The notes: a model not told the origin generated them from the letters alone. A stretch of 64,000 nucleotides of DNA from Rhodococcus sp. W8901 (GCF_013348805.1 NZ_CP054690.1:2480001-2544000); one strand, 5' to 3'. Counted from the stretch's first letter, positions 46,608-56,972 are shown. Program-made: numbers and translations.

Positions 46608-47642
46608 TCACCACGCGTTCAGGGTGTCCAGGATCTGGGGACGGGACTTCCACAGTTCCTCCGACCAGTACCCCCACGCGTGGGTGCCGCGGGGGGTGAA
46701 GTCGTACGTCGCGGGAATACCGAGGCTGTCCAACCGAACCTGGAATGAGCGCGTGTTCGCCCAGGCGATCGTCTCGAGTCCCATGGCGTTGGACGTGTTG
46801 AACGAGGTCACCGAGCCGGACGAGCCCAGCGATCCCGACAGGTCGGACGATCCCAGTGAGCCGAGCAGCGCACCTGGGGCGTCGTACTGTCCGGGCAGTC
46901 CGTTGCCCGACGCGATGTACAGCGACAGGCCGCGAAGCTGCGGTGCGAACACGAACGGGTCGTTGCGCATCCAGGCCCCGTTCCAGGGCGGACCCCACAT
47001 CGAGTCGGAGTTGTAGCCACCGGAGTCGAGCATCGCGATGCGGATCAACTCGCGCATGCCGGGAGCCGACAGATTGAGGTAGCCGGAGTACGAACCGGCG
47101 AACTTGAACTGGTCGCGGTGATACGCGGCGAGGGTCAGTGCGGCCGAGCCGCCCATCGACAGACCGGTCACCGCGTTGTTGCTGCGCGAGACGCCGCGGG
47201 TTTCGAGGTACGCGGGCAGATCCCGGGTGAGGAACGTTTCCCACTTGTAAGTGATCTTCTGCCCGTTGAAGTTGCTGGGCGCGTACCAGTCCGAATAGAA
47301 GCTGGACTGGCCGCCGACCGGCAACACCAGGGTGACGTTGTCGAGGCGGAACTGGTCGAACGCGTTGGTCTCGAAGCTCCACGCGTTCGCGTCGTCGCGG
47401 GCGCGCATGCCGTCGAGCAGGTACAGCGCGGCGTTCCCGCCGCGCGACGCCCACTGGATCTGGACCTTGATCGGGCCCATCTCCGAATTGACGAACACTT
47501 CCTCGTAGCCGCCCGCCGGCGCGGCCGATGCGACCGGGGCCCCAGCGATGGCCGCGAACAGCGGAAGCGCGAGTGCCGCTGCTGCGACACCGATCAGACG
47601 CTTCTTCAGTCGCTTCGAGAAACCTGCTCTGTCAGTGCGCAT
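46608..47642 (-). CDS. Mycolyltransferase, antigen 85/Cmt family
   Basis: 344 residues from the ATG at 47642 (MRTDRAGFSKRLKKR), with GGGGAAGG upstream; longer starts are less likely. The signal peptide ends ASAAPAGG. Alpha/beta-hydrolase core of the family: ALYLLDGMRARDDANAWSFET, nucleophile in VTGLSMGGSAAL, Glu in AMGLETIAWANT and His in GTHAWGYW. It transfers mycoloyl groups from trehalose monomycolate to arabinogalactan or another trehalose monomycolate outside the membrane. Unusual: a Gly/Ser/Leu-rich segment of about 25 residues between LPGQYDAPG and the catalytic Glu. Inserted between pdxT and yebC, which are adjacent in M. tuberculosis. Confidence 0.92.
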   Translation of the reverse strand: MRTDRAGFSKRLKKRLIGVAAAALALPLFAAIAGAPVASAAPAGGYEEVFVNSEMGPIKVQIQWASRGGNAALYLLDGMRARDDANAWSFETNAFDQFRLDNVTLVLPVGGQSSFYSDWYAPSNFNGQKITYKWETFLTRDLPAYLETRGVSRSNNAVTGLSMGGSAALTLAAYHRDQFKFAGSYSGYLNLSAPGMRELIRIAMLDSGGYNSDSMWGPPWNGAWMRNDPFVFAPQLRGLSLYIASGNGLPGQYDAPGALLGSLGSSDLSGSLGSSGSVTSFNTSNAMGLETIAWANTRSFQVRLDSLGIPATYDFTPRGTHAWGYWSEELWKSRPQILDTLNAW

Positions 47643-47935
47643 TCGTTCGCCTTCCCCCAACGGCCCGGCATGTTGTCGTGTGCGCCCCCGCGCGAAATGC
47701 CGTTCCGTCGTCATCGATGTCCAGTCACGGATGTCCCTGGAAGGCTTCCAACGAACCGGACGGACTGTCCACCGAACCTATCAAGAGGTATCGGATCGTG
47801 ACCTTCACTCGGAGGCGGTGTATCCGGCGTGGAGAGGTATGCAGGTAGCATCGAACATCCGACAAATGTGCAGTCGATTTCGTCGTGGGATTTGTCGTAT
47901 CTGCCACGGCGCACTGCAGGAAGGGGCTCCCACGA

Positions 47936-48688
47936 ATGAGCGGCCACTCCAAATGGGCCACCACCAAGCACAAGAAGGCCGTGATCGACGCCAAGCGCGG
48001 CAAAGCCTTCGCGAAGCTGATCAAGAACATCGAGGTGGCGGCTCGTACCGGTGGCGGTGACCCGGCGGGCAACCCGACGCTGTACGACGCCATCCAGAAG
48101 GCCAAGAAGACCTCGGTTCCCAACGACAACATCGAGCGTGCGCGCAAGCGCGGTGCCGGTGAAGAGGCGGGCGGCGCGGACTGGCAGACCATCATGTACG
48201 AGGGCTACGGCCCGAACGGTGTCGCGGTGCTCATCGAATGTCTCACCGACAACCGCAACCGTGCGGCCGGTGAGGTCCGTACCGCGATGACCCGCAACGG
48301 CGGCAACATGGCCGATCCGGGCTCGGTGTCCTACCTCTTCACCCGCAAGGGCGTCGTGGTGCTCGAGAAGAACGGTCGCACCGAGGACGATCTTCTGGAG
48401 ATCGTGCTCGAGGCCGGCGCCGAGGAGATCAACGATCTTGGCGACTCGTTCGAGATCGTGTGCGAGGCCGGGGACCTGATCCCCGTGCGCACCGCGCTCG
48501 TCGATGCCGGCGTCGACTACGAGTCGGCCGACCCCGACTTCCGGGCATCCGTGGAGGTCCCCGTCGACGTCGAGGGCGCCCGCAAGGTGTTCAAGCTGGT
48601 CGACGCTCTCGAGGAATCCGACGACGTCCAGAACGTCTACACCAACGTGGACGTCTCCGACGAGGTTCTCGCCGAACTCGACGCGTAG
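47936..48688 (+). CDS. YebC/PmpR family protein
   Basis: 250 residues from the ATG at 47936 ([25 protein letters not shown], the family start). Three-domain YebC fold with [27 protein letters not shown] in the middle. The family was annotated as a transcriptional regulator; some members are now linked to ribosome function at proline stretches. Here it is directly upstream of ruvC with a 112-bp gap holding an SOS box, the usual neighbourhood. Preceded by a 293-bp spacer carrying the upstream regions of both divergent genes and no other feature I can support. Confidence 0.94.
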   Translation: MSGHSKWATTKHKKAVIDAKRGKAFAKLIKNIEVAARTGGGDPAGNPTLYDAIQKAKKTSVPNDNIERARKRGAGEEAGGADWQTIMYEGYGPNGVAVLIECLTDNRNRAAGEVRTAMTRNGGNMADPGSVSYLFTRKGVVVLEKNGRTEDDLLEIVLEAGAEEINDLGDSFEIVCEAGDLIPVRTALVDAGVDYESADPDFRASVEVPVDVEGARKVFKLVDALEESDDVQNVYTNVDVSDEVLAELDA

Positions 48689-48759
48689 TTCCACCTCGCG
48701 CAGCGGACGCTCCGGCGCCCGGCTGCGTGTTGGTACATCCACCCGCGCCCACCTCCCGC

Positions 48760-48780
48760 TATGATCGAACAGCTGTTCGG
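48760..48780 (+). promoter_or_regulatory. SOS (LexA) box and -10 of the ruvCAB promoter
   Basis: TCGAAC-AGCT-GTTCGG at 48765-48780 matches the actinobacterial LexA box TCGAAC-N4-GTTCGA in 11 of 12 fixed positions and contains a 14-bp perfect palindrome. TATGAT at 48760-48765 is a likely -10 that abuts it. LexA would cover the transcription start. Confidence 0.8.
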
Positions 48781-48800
48781 AAATGGCGAGAGGTGGGCGC

Positions 48801-49376
48801 GTGCGTGTTCTGGGAGTCGACCCCGGCCTGACGCGGTGCGGGTTCGGCGTCGTGGACTCCGGTCGAGGTCGTGCGGTGATACCCGTCGCGGTGGACGTCG
48901 TTCGCACGCCGCCGGACATGGAGCTGTCCCAGCGCCTGCTGGGGATCTCGAATGCCGCCGACGAGTGGCTCGACAGGTACCGGCCCACCGTCGTCGCCGT
49001 CGAGCGGGTGTTCTCGCAGCACAATGTGCGGACCGCGATGGCGACCGCGCAGGCCGGCGGGGTCGTCGCGTTGGCTGCGGCCAAGCGGGGGATCGATGTG
49101 TGCTTCCACACCCCCAGCCAGGTCAAGGCGGCCGTCACGGGCAGCGGAACCGCGGACAAGAAGCAGGTGACCGCGATGATCACCCGCATCCTGGGGCTCG
49201 ATACCGCGCCCAAACCGGCCGACGCGGCGGACGCGCTCGCGCTCGCGATCTGCCATTGTTGGCGCGCTCCGATGCTCGATCGGATGGCCGCGGCCGAGGC
49301 CGCCGCCGCCGAACAGAAGCGACGGTACGAAATGCGGCTGAAGCAAGTCGCCGCGGGGAAGGCAGGAACACGGTGA
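48801..49376 (+). CDS. ruvC: Crossover junction endodeoxyribonuclease RuvC
   Basis: 191 residues from the GTG at 48801, with GAGAGG 7 nt upstream; an ATG six codons earlier at 48783 overlaps the Shine-Dalgarno region. RuvC motifs: [18 protein letters not shown] (first catalytic Asp), [17 protein letters not shown] (Glu), and [15 protein letters not shown] (Asp pair). It resolves Holliday junctions together with RuvAB. It is first of the ruvC-ruvA-ruvB operon behind an SOS box. The C-terminal tail is Ala- and basic-rich. Confidence 0.96.
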   Translation: MRVLGVDPGLTRCGFGVVDSGRGRAVIPVAVDVVRTPPDMELSQRLLGISNAADEWLDRYRPTVVAVERVFSQHNVRTAMATAQAGGVVALAAAKRGIDVCFHTPSQVKAAVTGSGTADKKQVTAMITRILGLDTAPKPADAADALALAICHCWRAPMLDRMAAAEAAAAEQKRRYEMRLKQVAAGKAGTR

Positions 49377-49978
49377 TCGCTTCGGTACGGGGTGAGGTCC
49401 TCGAGATCGGGTTGGACCACGCGGTGATCGAGGCCGCGGGCGTCGGCTATCGCGTCAACGCCACACCCGCCACGTTGGCGACGCTGCGCCGCGGTGACGA
49501 TGCACGACTGCTGACCGCGATGATCGTCCGTGAGGATTCGATGACGCTGTACGGCTTTGCCGACGCGGAATCCCGGGATCTGTTCGGCCTCCTGCAGACG
49601 GTGTCCGGTGTCGGCCCACGGCTGGCGATGGCGATCCTCGCGGTGCTCGAGCCCGTGGCCCTGCGCAAGGCACTCGCCGAGGGCAATGTCACGGCCTTGA
49701 CCCGGGTGCCCGGCATCGGCAAGCGCGGCGCGGAGCGGATGGTCGTCGAGTTGCGGGACAAGGTCGAGGCCGTCCCGGCTGCCGGGGACCTGCCGGGCGC
49801 GGCGCCGGGCGGATCTCCGAGTGTCGTGCGCGATGACGTCGTCGAGGCGCTCACCGGACTGGGCTTCCGGCTCGACCAGGCCGAGAAGGCGACCGACACG
49901 GTCGTGGCCGCCGACCCGACCGCCACGACGTCGGTCGTGCTGCGCTCCGCGCTGGCGCTGCTCGGTAAGACACGATGA
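49373..49978 (+). CDS. ruvA: Holliday junction DNA helicase subunit RuvA
   Basis: 201 residues from GTG overlapping ruvC by 4 bp. OB-fold N-terminus ([28 protein letters not shown]), then tandem helix-hairpin-helix motifs [17 protein letters not shown] and [22 protein letters not shown]. The C-terminal domain [25 protein letters not shown], contacts RuvB. It binds the four-way junction and loads RuvB rings. Confidence 0.96.
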   Translation: MIASVRGEVLEIGLDHAVIEAAGVGYRVNATPATLATLRRGDDARLLTAMIVREDSMTLYGFADAESRDLFGLLQTVSGVGPRLAMAILAVLEPVALRKALAEGNVTALTRVPGIGKRGAERMVVELRDKVEAVPAAGDLPGAAPGGSPSVVRDDVVEALTGLGFRLDQAEKATDTVVAADPTATTSVVLRSALALLGKTR

Positions 49979-51114
49979 ATTTCGACGCCGGGCACGGCGA
50001 CGAAGCGTCGGACATCCACGCCGACGGGTCTGCCGGTTCCGAGGTCACCGCCAACTTCGTCGCGTCGGACGGTGAGATCGAGGCCAGCCTGCGGCCCAAG
50101 AGCCTGACCGATTTCATCGGCCAGCCGCGGGTGCGTGAACAGCTTCAGTTGGTGCTCACCGGCGCGAAGATGCGCGGCGGGACGCCGGACCACATCCTGC
50201 TTTCCGGTCCGCCCGGGCTGGGCAAGACCAGCATGGCGATGATCATCGCGGCCGAACTCGGGACGTCGCTGCGCCTCACGTCCGGGCCGGCGCTCGAGCG
50301 TGCCGGCGATCTCGCGGCGATGCTGAGCAATCTCGTCGAGGGCGACGTGTTGTTCATCGACGAGATCCATCGGATCGCGCGTCCCGCCGAGGAGATGCTG
50401 TACCTGGCGATGGAGGATTTCCGGGTCGACGTCGTGGTCGGCAAGGGGCCGGGTGCGACGTCCATTCCTCTCGAGGTGGCGCCGTTCACGCTGGTCGGGG
50501 CCACGACGCGGTCCGGCGCGCTCACCGGCCCGCTGCGCGACCGGTTCGGCTTCACCGCTCACATGGACTTTTACGAGCCCGCCGAGTTGGAGCAGATCCT
50601 GCTGCGGTCGGCGGGCATTCTCGGCGTCGATCTCGGACCCGAGGCGAGCGCGGAGATCGCCGGCCGATCGCGGGGCACACCCCGTATCGCGAACCGTCTG
50701 CTGCGTCGCGTCCGCGACTACGCGGAGGTGCGGGCCGACGGCATCGTCACCTGCGAGGTGGCCCAGGCGGCCCTCGCGGTGTACGACGTGGACGCTCTCG
50801 GTCTCGACCGTCTCGACCGGGCGGTGCTCGGCGCACTCGTGCGGAGCTTCGGCGGCGGACCGGTCGGTGTTTCGACGCTCGCCGTCGCGGTGGGGGAGGA
50901 GCCGGCGACGGTCGAGGAGGTGTGCGAGCCGTTCCTGGTGCGGGCCGGCATGATCGCCCGGACCCCTCGCGGTCGAGTCGCGACCGCGGCGGCGTGGGCG
51001 CAGCTGGGGTTGACCCCGCCACCCGATGCCGCAGTCGGCGGAATCGAGGTGCGTGCCCGGGAGCCGCAGCTGGGATTGTTCGACTCGGGGGAGCCCGACA
51101 CCGAGGAACGCTGA
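49975..51114 (+). CDS. ruvB: Holliday junction branch migration ATPase RuvB
   Basis: 379 residues from ATG overlapping ruvA by 4 bp. AAA+ motor: [19 protein letters not shown], Walker [13 protein letters not shown], Walker [10 protein letters not shown], sensor [19 protein letters not shown] with the arginine finger, and the C-terminal winged helix with TPRGRVAT. It drives branch migration at RuvA-bound junctions. An acidic N-terminal extension of about 25 residues ([18 protein letters not shown]) precedes the conserved core, as in other actinobacteria. Confidence 0.97.
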   Translation: MNFDAGHGDEASDIHADGSAGSEVTANFVASDGEIEASLRPKSLTDFIGQPRVREQLQLVLTGAKMRGGTPDHILLSGPPGLGKTSMAMIIAAELGTSLRLTSGPALERAGDLAAMLSNLVEGDVLFIDEIHRIARPAEEMLYLAMEDFRVDVVVGKGPGATSIPLEVAPFTLVGATTRSGALTGPLRDRFGFTAHMDFYEPAELEQILLRSAGILGVDLGPEASAEIAGRSRGTPRIANRLLRRVRDYAEVRADGIVTCEVAQAALAVYDVDALGLDRLDRAVLGALVRSFGGGPVGVSTLAVAVGEEPATVEEVCEPFLVRAGMIARTPRGRVATAAAWAQLGLTPPPDAAVGGIEVRAREPQLGLFDSGEPDTEER

Positions 51115-51280
51115 GCGGGTTCGTCCGGCGCTCCCGTGACGCTTGTTCGGTATAAGCGAAATGGGATCGGTGCCGAATTCCCTTTCGACGGCCCTGCTAA
51201 TGGCACACTGGTGGGTGGCGCGGCACCGACCCGGATCCGTGCCGTAGAAGTGTGTGACAACCCTGAGGACTGACTTTCCG

Positions 51281-51616
51281 ATGCTCGAGTTGCTGTTTCC
51301 CGTTCTGATTCTCGCTCTGCTGGTGCCGATGTTCCTCGGCATCCGGCGCCAGAAGAAGGAGATGGCCAAGACCGCTGAACTCCAGGATTCCCTGCAGATC
51401 GGTGACCGGGTGATGACGACGGCGGGGCTGCACGCCACCGTCGCCGGCCTCGGCGACGGAACCGTCGACCTCGAGATCGCTCCCGGTGTCGTCACGACGT
51501 GGTCGCGCATGGTCATCCGTGAGCACCTCGTCGACGAGGACGCCGCCGGCGACGACGTGGTCGACGAGTCTGACGAGACGCCCGATGAAACGCAGCGTCG
51601 TCTGAACGGCGAGTAG
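51281..51616 (+). CDS. yajC: Sec translocase accessory subunit YajC
   Basis: 111 residues from the ATG at 51281 (MLELLFPVLILALLVPMFLG), with GAGGA about 10 nt upstream; a GTG at 51254 would add nine residues. One membrane helix, then RRQKKEMAKTAELQDSLQIGDRVMTTAGLHATVAGLGDGTVDLEIAPGVVTTW, the YajC core. It has an acidic C-terminal tail. It acts with SecDF to support Sec-dependent protein export. TATAAG at 51151-51156 is a possible -10. A very stable hairpin follows and separates it from secD. Confidence 0.93.
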   Translation: MLELLFPVLILALLVPMFLGIRRQKKEMAKTAELQDSLQIGDRVMTTAGLHATVAGLGDGTVDLEIAPGVVTTWSRMVIREHLVDEDAAGDDVVDESDETPDETQRRLNGE

Positions 51617-51626
51617 TGCGTCGGCC

Positions 51627-51662
51627 GCCCCCGTAGGCAGGTTCAAGCCTGCCTACGGGGGC
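51627..51662. terminator. Very stable hairpin between yajC and secD
   Basis: Perfect 15-bp arms GCCCCCGTAGGCAGG (51627-51641) and CCTGCCTACGGGGGC (51648-51662) with a 6-nt loop, the longest perfect hairpin of this type in the window. It is followed by GTGTTCG rather than a T-run. It may terminate yajC, or attenuate or stabilise a shared transcript. Confidence 0.7.
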
Positions 51663-51754
51663 GTGTTCGCGCCTGGCTCGCCGAGAGGCAGTGAGAATCT
51701 GCGACCCATTGCGTCATTCACCTGAACCGCACGTACCGAGGAGACAGACAGACC

Positions 51755-53455
51755 GTGGCACCTTCGACAGGATCGGTGCATCCAGTGCGCGCGCTCGCCG
51801 TTTTCACGACGATCGTCGCCGCGCTGTATGCGTTGGTCTTCTTCACCGGAGACAAGTCCCCGACCCCGGAACTGGGGATCGACCTGCAAGGTGGGACACG
51901 AGTCACACTCACCGCGCGAACGCCTGACGGCAGCACTCCCAGCCAGGACAGCCTGCGTCAGGCACAGCAGATCATCGAGACCCGCGTCAACGGCCTGGGT
52001 GTCTCGGGCTCCGAGGTCGTGATCGACGGCGACAACCTCGTCATCACGGTCCCCGGCGACGACAGCTCGCAGGCCCGTTCGCTGGGACAGACCGCGCGTC
52101 TGTACATCCGTCCGGTGCTCGCCTCGCAGCCCGCGGCCGCGCCCGGCGCGCCGGTCCAGGCGCCGAACACGCAGGCCCCTGCTCCGACGGAGCCGAACAC
52201 GACTCCGGGGGCGGAGGAGCCGGCGGCGCAGGAGCGCCCGTTCCCGGCGCAGAATCCCACCGAGCCGGCACCGTCGCCGACTCCGGTACCCGAGGCTCCT
52301 GCCACCCAGGCGCCGGAGCCCGGTTCGCCCGAGGCCGCGGCTGCGGAGATCTCGAAGGCCAAGGCCACCCGTCAGAGCGAGGACCCCGCGGTCCAGCAGC
52401 AGGCGATGGCCACGCTCGACTGCTCGGCGCCCGACCCGCTCCAGGGCAACGACGATCCGGCGCTGCCGTTGGTCGCGTGCTCCACTGACGGCACCACCGT
52501 GTACCTTCTCGCCCCGAGCATCATCGACGGCCAGGAGATCTCCGACGCGTCGTCCGGCTTCAACGCGCAGCAGTCGCGCTACGAGGTGAGCCTGAGCTTC
52601 AAGTCCAGTGGCAGCTCCACGTGGGCGCAGTTCACGTCGGCGAACATCGGTAAGCAGGCCGCCTTCACGCTCGACTCGAAGGTCGTCAGCGCGCCGGTCG
52701 TGCAGGGCGCGACCCCGGTCGGCAGCTCGACGTCGATCACCGGTCAGTTCACACAGACCCAGGCGCAGGAGCTCGCCAACACACTCAAGTACGGTTCGCT
52801 GCCGCTGTCGTTCGAGGCGTCGGAGGCCGAAACCGTCTCCGCGACCCTCGGCCTCCAGTCACTCGAGGCGGGTCTGATCGCGGGCGCCGTCGGTCTCGTG
52901 CTGGTGCTGGTCTACTGCCTCGTCTACTACCGCATGCTCGGCGTGCTCACGGCGCTCTCGCTCGTGCTGTCGGGCGTCATGGTGTACGCGGTGATGGTTC
53001 TGTTGGGCCGGTACATCGGCTTCACCCTGGACCTCGCCGGCATCGCGGGTCTGATCATCGGTATCGGTATGACCGCGGACTCGTTCGTGGTGTTCTTCGA
53101 ACGCATCAAGGACGAGATGCGTGAGGGCCGCAGCTTCCGTTCGGCGGTGCCCCGCGGTTGGGCGCGCGCACGTCGGACGATCCTGTCCGGCAACGCGGTC
53201 AGCTTCATCGCGGCCGCGGTGCTGTACGCCCTCGCTGTGGGCCAGGTGCGTGGCTTCGCGTTCACGCTCGGCCTCACGACGATCCTCGACGTGGTCGTGG
53301 TGTTCCTGGTGACGTGGCCGCTGGTCTACATGGCGTCGAAGTCGCGCTTCTGGTCCAAGCCGAGCGTCAACGGGCTCGGGGCCGTCCAGCAGGTCGCCCG
53401 CGAACGCAAGATGGTCGCCGCGTCGACCTCCGCATCGTCCGACATGGAGGCATGA
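51755..53455 (+). CDS. secD: Protein translocase subunit SecD
   Basis: 566 residues from GTG, with GAGGAG upstream. First membrane helix near residues 8-28, then the P1 region opening with [18 protein letters not shown] Pro/Ala-rich linker (about 115-200) interrupts the extracytoplasmic domain, a usual actinobacterial feature. P1-head ([19 protein letters not shown]) and five helices follow, with the family motif [27 protein letters not shown]. It works with SecF and uses proton-motive force to pull secreted proteins outward. Four bases separate it from secF. Confidence 0.97.
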   Translation: MAPSTGSVHPVRALAVFTTIVAALYALVFFTGDKSPTPELGIDLQGGTRVTLTARTPDGSTPSQDSLRQAQQIIETRVNGLGVSGSEVVIDGDNLVITVPGDDSSQARSLGQTARLYIRPVLASQPAAAPGAPVQAPNTQAPAPTEPNTTPGAEEPAAQERPFPAQNPTEPAPSPTPVPEAPATQAPEPGSPEAAAAEISKAKATRQSEDPAVQQQAMATLDCSAPDPLQGNDDPALPLVACSTDGTTVYLLAPSIIDGQEISDASSGFNAQQSRYEVSLSFKSSGSSTWAQFTSANIGKQAAFTLDSKVVSAPVVQGATPVGSSTSITGQFTQTQAQELANTLKYGSLPLSFEASEAETVSATLGLQSLEAGLIAGAVGLVLVLVYCLVYYRMLGVLTALSLVLSGVMVYAVMVLLGRYIGFTLDLAGIAGLIIGIGMTADSFVVFFERIKDEMREGRSFRSAVPRGWARARRTILSGNAVSFIAAAVLYALAVGQVRGFAFTLGLTTILDVVVVFLVTWPLVYMASKSRFWSKPSVNGLGAVQQVARERKMVAASTSASSDMEA

Positions 53456-53459
53456 AGCA

Positions 53460-54641
53460 ATGAGTGAGTCGAACACCTCCGCCGTCGACACGAACGTCAC
53501 CGACGCCGGCGTCAACCAGGCACTGCTGCCGCACCACAGCTGGCTCCAGCGCCTGTACACCGGCACCGGTGGCTTCGAGGTCATCGGTCGCCGGAAGTTC
53601 TACTACCTGCTGACCGGCGCGATCGTCGCGTTGTCGCTGCTGAGCATCGTCGTTCGTGGATTCACACTCGGAATCGAGTTCGAGGGTGGCACTCGCATCC
53701 AGTTCCCGACGCCGGCCGGTGTCACCACCGAGCAGGTCGAGACGGTGTACTCGGACAGCCTCGGCAACGAGCCGGTGTCGGTCCAGACCGTGGGATCCGG
53801 TTCCAGTTCGTCGATCGAGATCCGCTCCGAGGCACTCGACGTCGCGCAGGTGGCCACGCTGCAGAATGCGCTGTTCGATGCGTTCCATCCTGAGGACAGC
53901 AACGGCAACCCGTCGAAGAACGCCATCAGTGTCGCGGACGTCAGTGAGACGTGGGGCGGCCAGATCACCCAGAAGGCGCTGATAGCGCTCGTGGTGTTCC
54001 TGATCATCGTCAGTATCTACATCGCGGTCCGGTTCGAACGCGACATGGCGATCGCGGCGATCATCTCGCTGTTCTTCGACATGATCGTCACCGCCGGCGT
54101 GTACTCGCTCATCGGTTTCGAGGTCACGCCCGCCACGGTGATCGGTTTCCTGACGATCCTCGGCTTCTCGCTCTACGACACCGTCGTCGTGTTCGACAAG
54201 GTCGAGGAGAACACCCGCGGCATCCTGCACCTGAACCGCCGTACCTACGCCGAACAGGCCAACCTGGCCGTCAACCAGACCCTGATGCGGTCGATCAACA
54301 CGACGGTGATCTCGATCCTGCCGGTGCTCGGCCTGATGGTCGTCGCAGTGTGGCTCCTCGGTGTCGGCACGCTGAAGGACCTGGCGCTGGTGCAGCTCGT
54401 GGGCATCCTGGTCGGTGCCTATTCGTCGATCTTCACCGCGACCCCGATGCTGGTGAGCATCAAGGAGCGGTGGGGTCCCGTCGCCGCACACACCAAGAAG
54501 GTGCTGGCCAAGCGTGAGGCGGCGTCCGGTGTGAAGAGTGTTTCGGCCGAGCGGGTAGAGCCGCGGGTGCGTCCGACCGCGGGCGGTGCGCCCAGGCCGG
54601 GAGCCACGCCGACCGGAAAGCGCAACAAGAAGAGGCACTGA
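53460..54641 (+). CDS. secF: Protein translocase subunit SecF
   Basis: 393 residues from ATG. First helix about residues 42-62 (FYYLLTGAIVALSLLSIVVRG), then LGIEFEGGTRIQF, the extracytoplasmic P1 domain, and five helices with ATVIGFLTILGFSLYDTVVVFDKVEEN, the SecF motif carrying the Asp involved in proton transfer. The C-terminal tail is basic (GKRNKKRH). Pairs with SecD. The next gene begins one base after the stop. Confidence 0.97.
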   Translation: MSESNTSAVDTNVTDAGVNQALLPHHSWLQRLYTGTGGFEVIGRRKFYYLLTGAIVALSLLSIVVRGFTLGIEFEGGTRIQFPTPAGVTTEQVETVYSDSLGNEPVSVQTVGSGSSSSIEIRSEALDVAQVATLQNALFDAFHPEDSNGNPSKNAISVADVSETWGGQITQKALIALVVFLIIVSIYIAVRFERDMAIAAIISLFFDMIVTAGVYSLIGFEVTPATVIGFLTILGFSLYDTVVVFDKVEENTRGILHLNRRTYAEQANLAVNQTLMRSINTTVISILPVLGLMVVAVWLLGVGTLKDLALVQLVGILVGAYSSIFTATPMLVSIKERWGPVAAHTKKVLAKREAASGVKSVSAERVEPRVRPTAGGAPRPGATPTGKRNKKRH

Positions 54642-54642
54642 C

Positions 54643-56397
54643 ATGCCGGATGCGAAAACCTCCCGTCGTGCCCCCCGTCCCACCCGCCGCGTCGTCAGGT
54701 CGATCGTTGCCCTGACGGCCGCGGCGGCGGTCGGTGCGACCGCCGCCTGCGGCGAGCCCGCCGATCAGGTGCCGTCGCTGGGCTTCGCGATCGACAACGT
54801 CGTGACGACCTACAACGGCAACACCGTCGAGGGCGCGGCGACGGGTGCGCGGCAGGCGCTCGGCCGGGTGCTCACCGGCATGAGCTACACCGGTCCCGCC
54901 GGTGGGCCGGTCGCGGACACCGATTTCGGCACGGCCAGCGTGCTTCCCGGCGACGTGCTCACCGTGCAATACCGGCTCAACCCGGCATCGGTGTACTCCG
55001 ACGGTGTGCCCGTCTCCTGCGACGACCTCGTGCTGACGTGGGCGGCGGGCAGTGGACGGTTCACCCGGCCCGGTGACGGCGGCACCGGACCGATGTTCGA
55101 GGCGGCCACGAGGGCCGGCTACTCCGACATCGACCGCGTCGACTGCCAACCCGGATCGAAGGACGCCACCGTCGTCTTCAAGCCCGGCCGCGGCTACCTG
55201 GACTGGCGTTCGCTGTTCGGGGCGACCGAGGTGATGCCGGCTCACGTCGCGGCGCAGGCCGCGGGTGTGCCGGACCTGGTCGGTGCAGTCCATTCGGGTG
55301 ATGCCGACGCAGTCGGTCGCATCGCCGACTTCTGGAACACGGGCTGGACACTGACGCCTGGTGAACCGGATCTGACGAGACTGCCGTCGTCGGGTCCGTA
55401 TCGGATCGACTCCTACACCGCCGACGGCGGGCTGGTGCTCGTCGAGAACGAGCGCTGGTGGGGCAACAAGCCCGCCACGTCCCGAATCGTGGTGTGGCCC
55501 AAGGGTTCGGATGTGCAGTCCCGCATCGACGACGGTGACATCGAGGTCGTCGACATCGGTTCCGGATCGATCGAGGGCCTGAATCTGGGCGACGGCTTCG
55601 ACGTCGTGGACCAGCCGTCGCGCAGCGTCGAGCAGTTGGTGCTGGCTACGCGCGGCACCCTCGGCTCGGTCGAGGCCCGGCGGGCGTTGGCATTGTGTCT
55701 GCCGCGTCAGCAGTTGTTCGACCAACTCGGTCATCCCGGTTTCGACGTGCCGACCGGGCTGGGTTCGGGCGTGGTCGACTCCCGGATCACGGCGCCCGAC
55801 ACGCTCTTCTACGCGTCGGCAGTCGCCGCCGAGGGCGGGATCTACACCGATCCGGACATCCCCGGCGCGACTGCGGCGCGGGAGGAGACGGGGCAGCAGC
55901 ACCTCACGGTGCGTGTCGGCTACCTCGGACCCGACGAGCGGCGCGCGCAGACCGTTCAGGAGATCGCCGCGTCGTGCGCGGGTGCCGGGATCACCGTCGA
56001 GGACGCCGGCTCGCCCGACTTCCGGCCGACGGCCCTCGGCGCGGGCCAGGTCGATGCCGTGCTCGCCGGAACGGGTTCGGCGGCGGGTGCCGCCGGCGTG
56101 AGCGCGACGACCGACGCGGCCTTCGCGTTGCACTCGGGCAACGGCGACAACTTCGGCGGGTTCGCCAATGGTCGCTTCGATCAGATCGCCGATCAGCTCG
56201 CGGTCGACGGTTCCCTGGCGGCGCGGATGTCGCTGGCGGGGGAGGCGGAGGCGATCCTCTGGAACGAGATGCCGACGATTCCGCTGTTCGACCAGCCGCG
56301 GACGACCGCGCATTCGAAGGGGATGCACGCGGTGGTGCCGAACCCTACGAGGTCCGGTGCCGGGTGGAACATGGACAGGTGGATACTTCTCAGGTGA
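54643..56397 (+). CDS. Family-5 solute-binding lipoprotein (peptide/nickel type)
   Basis: 584 residues from the ATG at 54643, one base after the secF stop. A basic start, hydrophobic stretch and lipobox ATAAC (Cys36) mark a lipoprotein. The mature part is an SBP_bac_5 fold: VLTVQYRLNPASVYSDGVPVSCDDLVLTWAAGSG, then SGPYRIDSYTADGGLVLVENERWWGNKPATSRIVV, and a C-terminal lobe. Counterpart of mycobacterial Rv2585c between secF and apt. No ABC permease or ATPase is adjacent, so ligand and partner are unknown. It may be a binding protein with a non-transport role. Confidence 0.88.
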   Translation: MPDAKTSRRAPRPTRRVVRSIVALTAAAAVGATAACGEPADQVPSLGFAIDNVVTTYNGNTVEGAATGARQALGRVLTGMSYTGPAGGPVADTDFGTASVLPGDVLTVQYRLNPASVYSDGVPVSCDDLVLTWAAGSGRFTRPGDGGTGPMFEAATRAGYSDIDRVDCQPGSKDATVVFKPGRGYLDWRSLFGATEVMPAHVAAQAAGVPDLVGAVHSGDADAVGRIADFWNTGWTLTPGEPDLTRLPSSGPYRIDSYTADGGLVLVENERWWGNKPATSRIVVWPKGSDVQSRIDDGDIEVVDIGSGSIEGLNLGDGFDVVDQPSRSVEQLVLATRGTLGSVEARRALALCLPRQQLFDQLGHPGFDVPTGLGSGVVDSRITAPDTLFYASAVAAEGGIYTDPDIPGATAAREETGQQHLTVRVGYLGPDERRAQTVQEIAASCAGAGITVEDAGSPDFRPTALGAGQVDAVLAGTGSAAGAAGVSATTDAAFALHSGNGDNFGGFANGRFDQIADQLAVDGSLAARMSLAGEAEAILWNEMPTIPLFDQPRTTAHSKGMHAVVPNPTRSGAGWNMDRWILLR

Positions 56398-56972
56398 TTT
56401 CTCAGATGGATGCGCCTGAAGCTGCCACGCCGAACCTCGCGACTGCGCTGGAGAAGGCCGGCGAAGCGGTGTCGCGTCTGACGCGCTGGTGTGACGACTT
56501 CCCGACGCCCGGGGTTCGGTTCGCCGACCTGACTCCGGTCTTCGCGGACGGTCCCGGTTACCGCGCCGTGATCGACGGTCTCGCGGCGGCGGGCACCGGT
56601 GCCGACCTCGTCGCGGGCGTCGACGCTCGGGGCTTCCTGCTCGGTGGCGGCGTCGCGCTCGAGTTGGGCTGTGGTGTGCTGGCGGTGCGCAAGGCGGGCA
56701 AGCTGCCGCCGCCGGTGTATGCGGAGAGCTATGCGCTCGAGTACGGCGCGGCGACGCTGGAGATCCCGTGCGACGCGCCCGACCTGAAGGGCCGGCGGGT
56801 GTTCGTGATCGACGACGTCCTCGCCACCGGCGGAACGCTGTTGGCGGCCGCCGAACTGCTGGCCCGGGCCGGTGCCGAGGTGGTCGGCGTCGCGGTGGTT
56901 CTCGAGATCGAGGAACTGGGTGGCCGGGAGCGGTTCGAGCGGTACCCGCTGACGTCGCTCGTGCGAGTCTGA
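56394..56972 (+). CDS. apt: Adenine phosphoribosyltransferase
   Basis: 192 residues from the GTG at 56394, which gives a 4-bp overlap with the preceding stop; ATG at 56406 would be four codons shorter. Type I phosphoribosyltransferase: [53 protein letters not shown], and the PRPP loop [14 protein letters not shown]. It salvages adenine to AMP with PRPP. Sits just before rel, as in mycobacteria. Confidence 0.96.
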   Translation: MISQMDAPEAATPNLATALEKAGEAVSRLTRWCDDFPTPGVRFADLTPVFADGPGYRAVIDGLAAAGTGADLVAGVDARGFLLGGGVALELGCGVLAVRKAGKLPPPVYAESYALEYGAATLEIPCDAPDLKGRRVFVIDDVLATGGTLLAAAELLARAGAEVVGVAVVLEIEELGGRERFERYPLTSLVRV

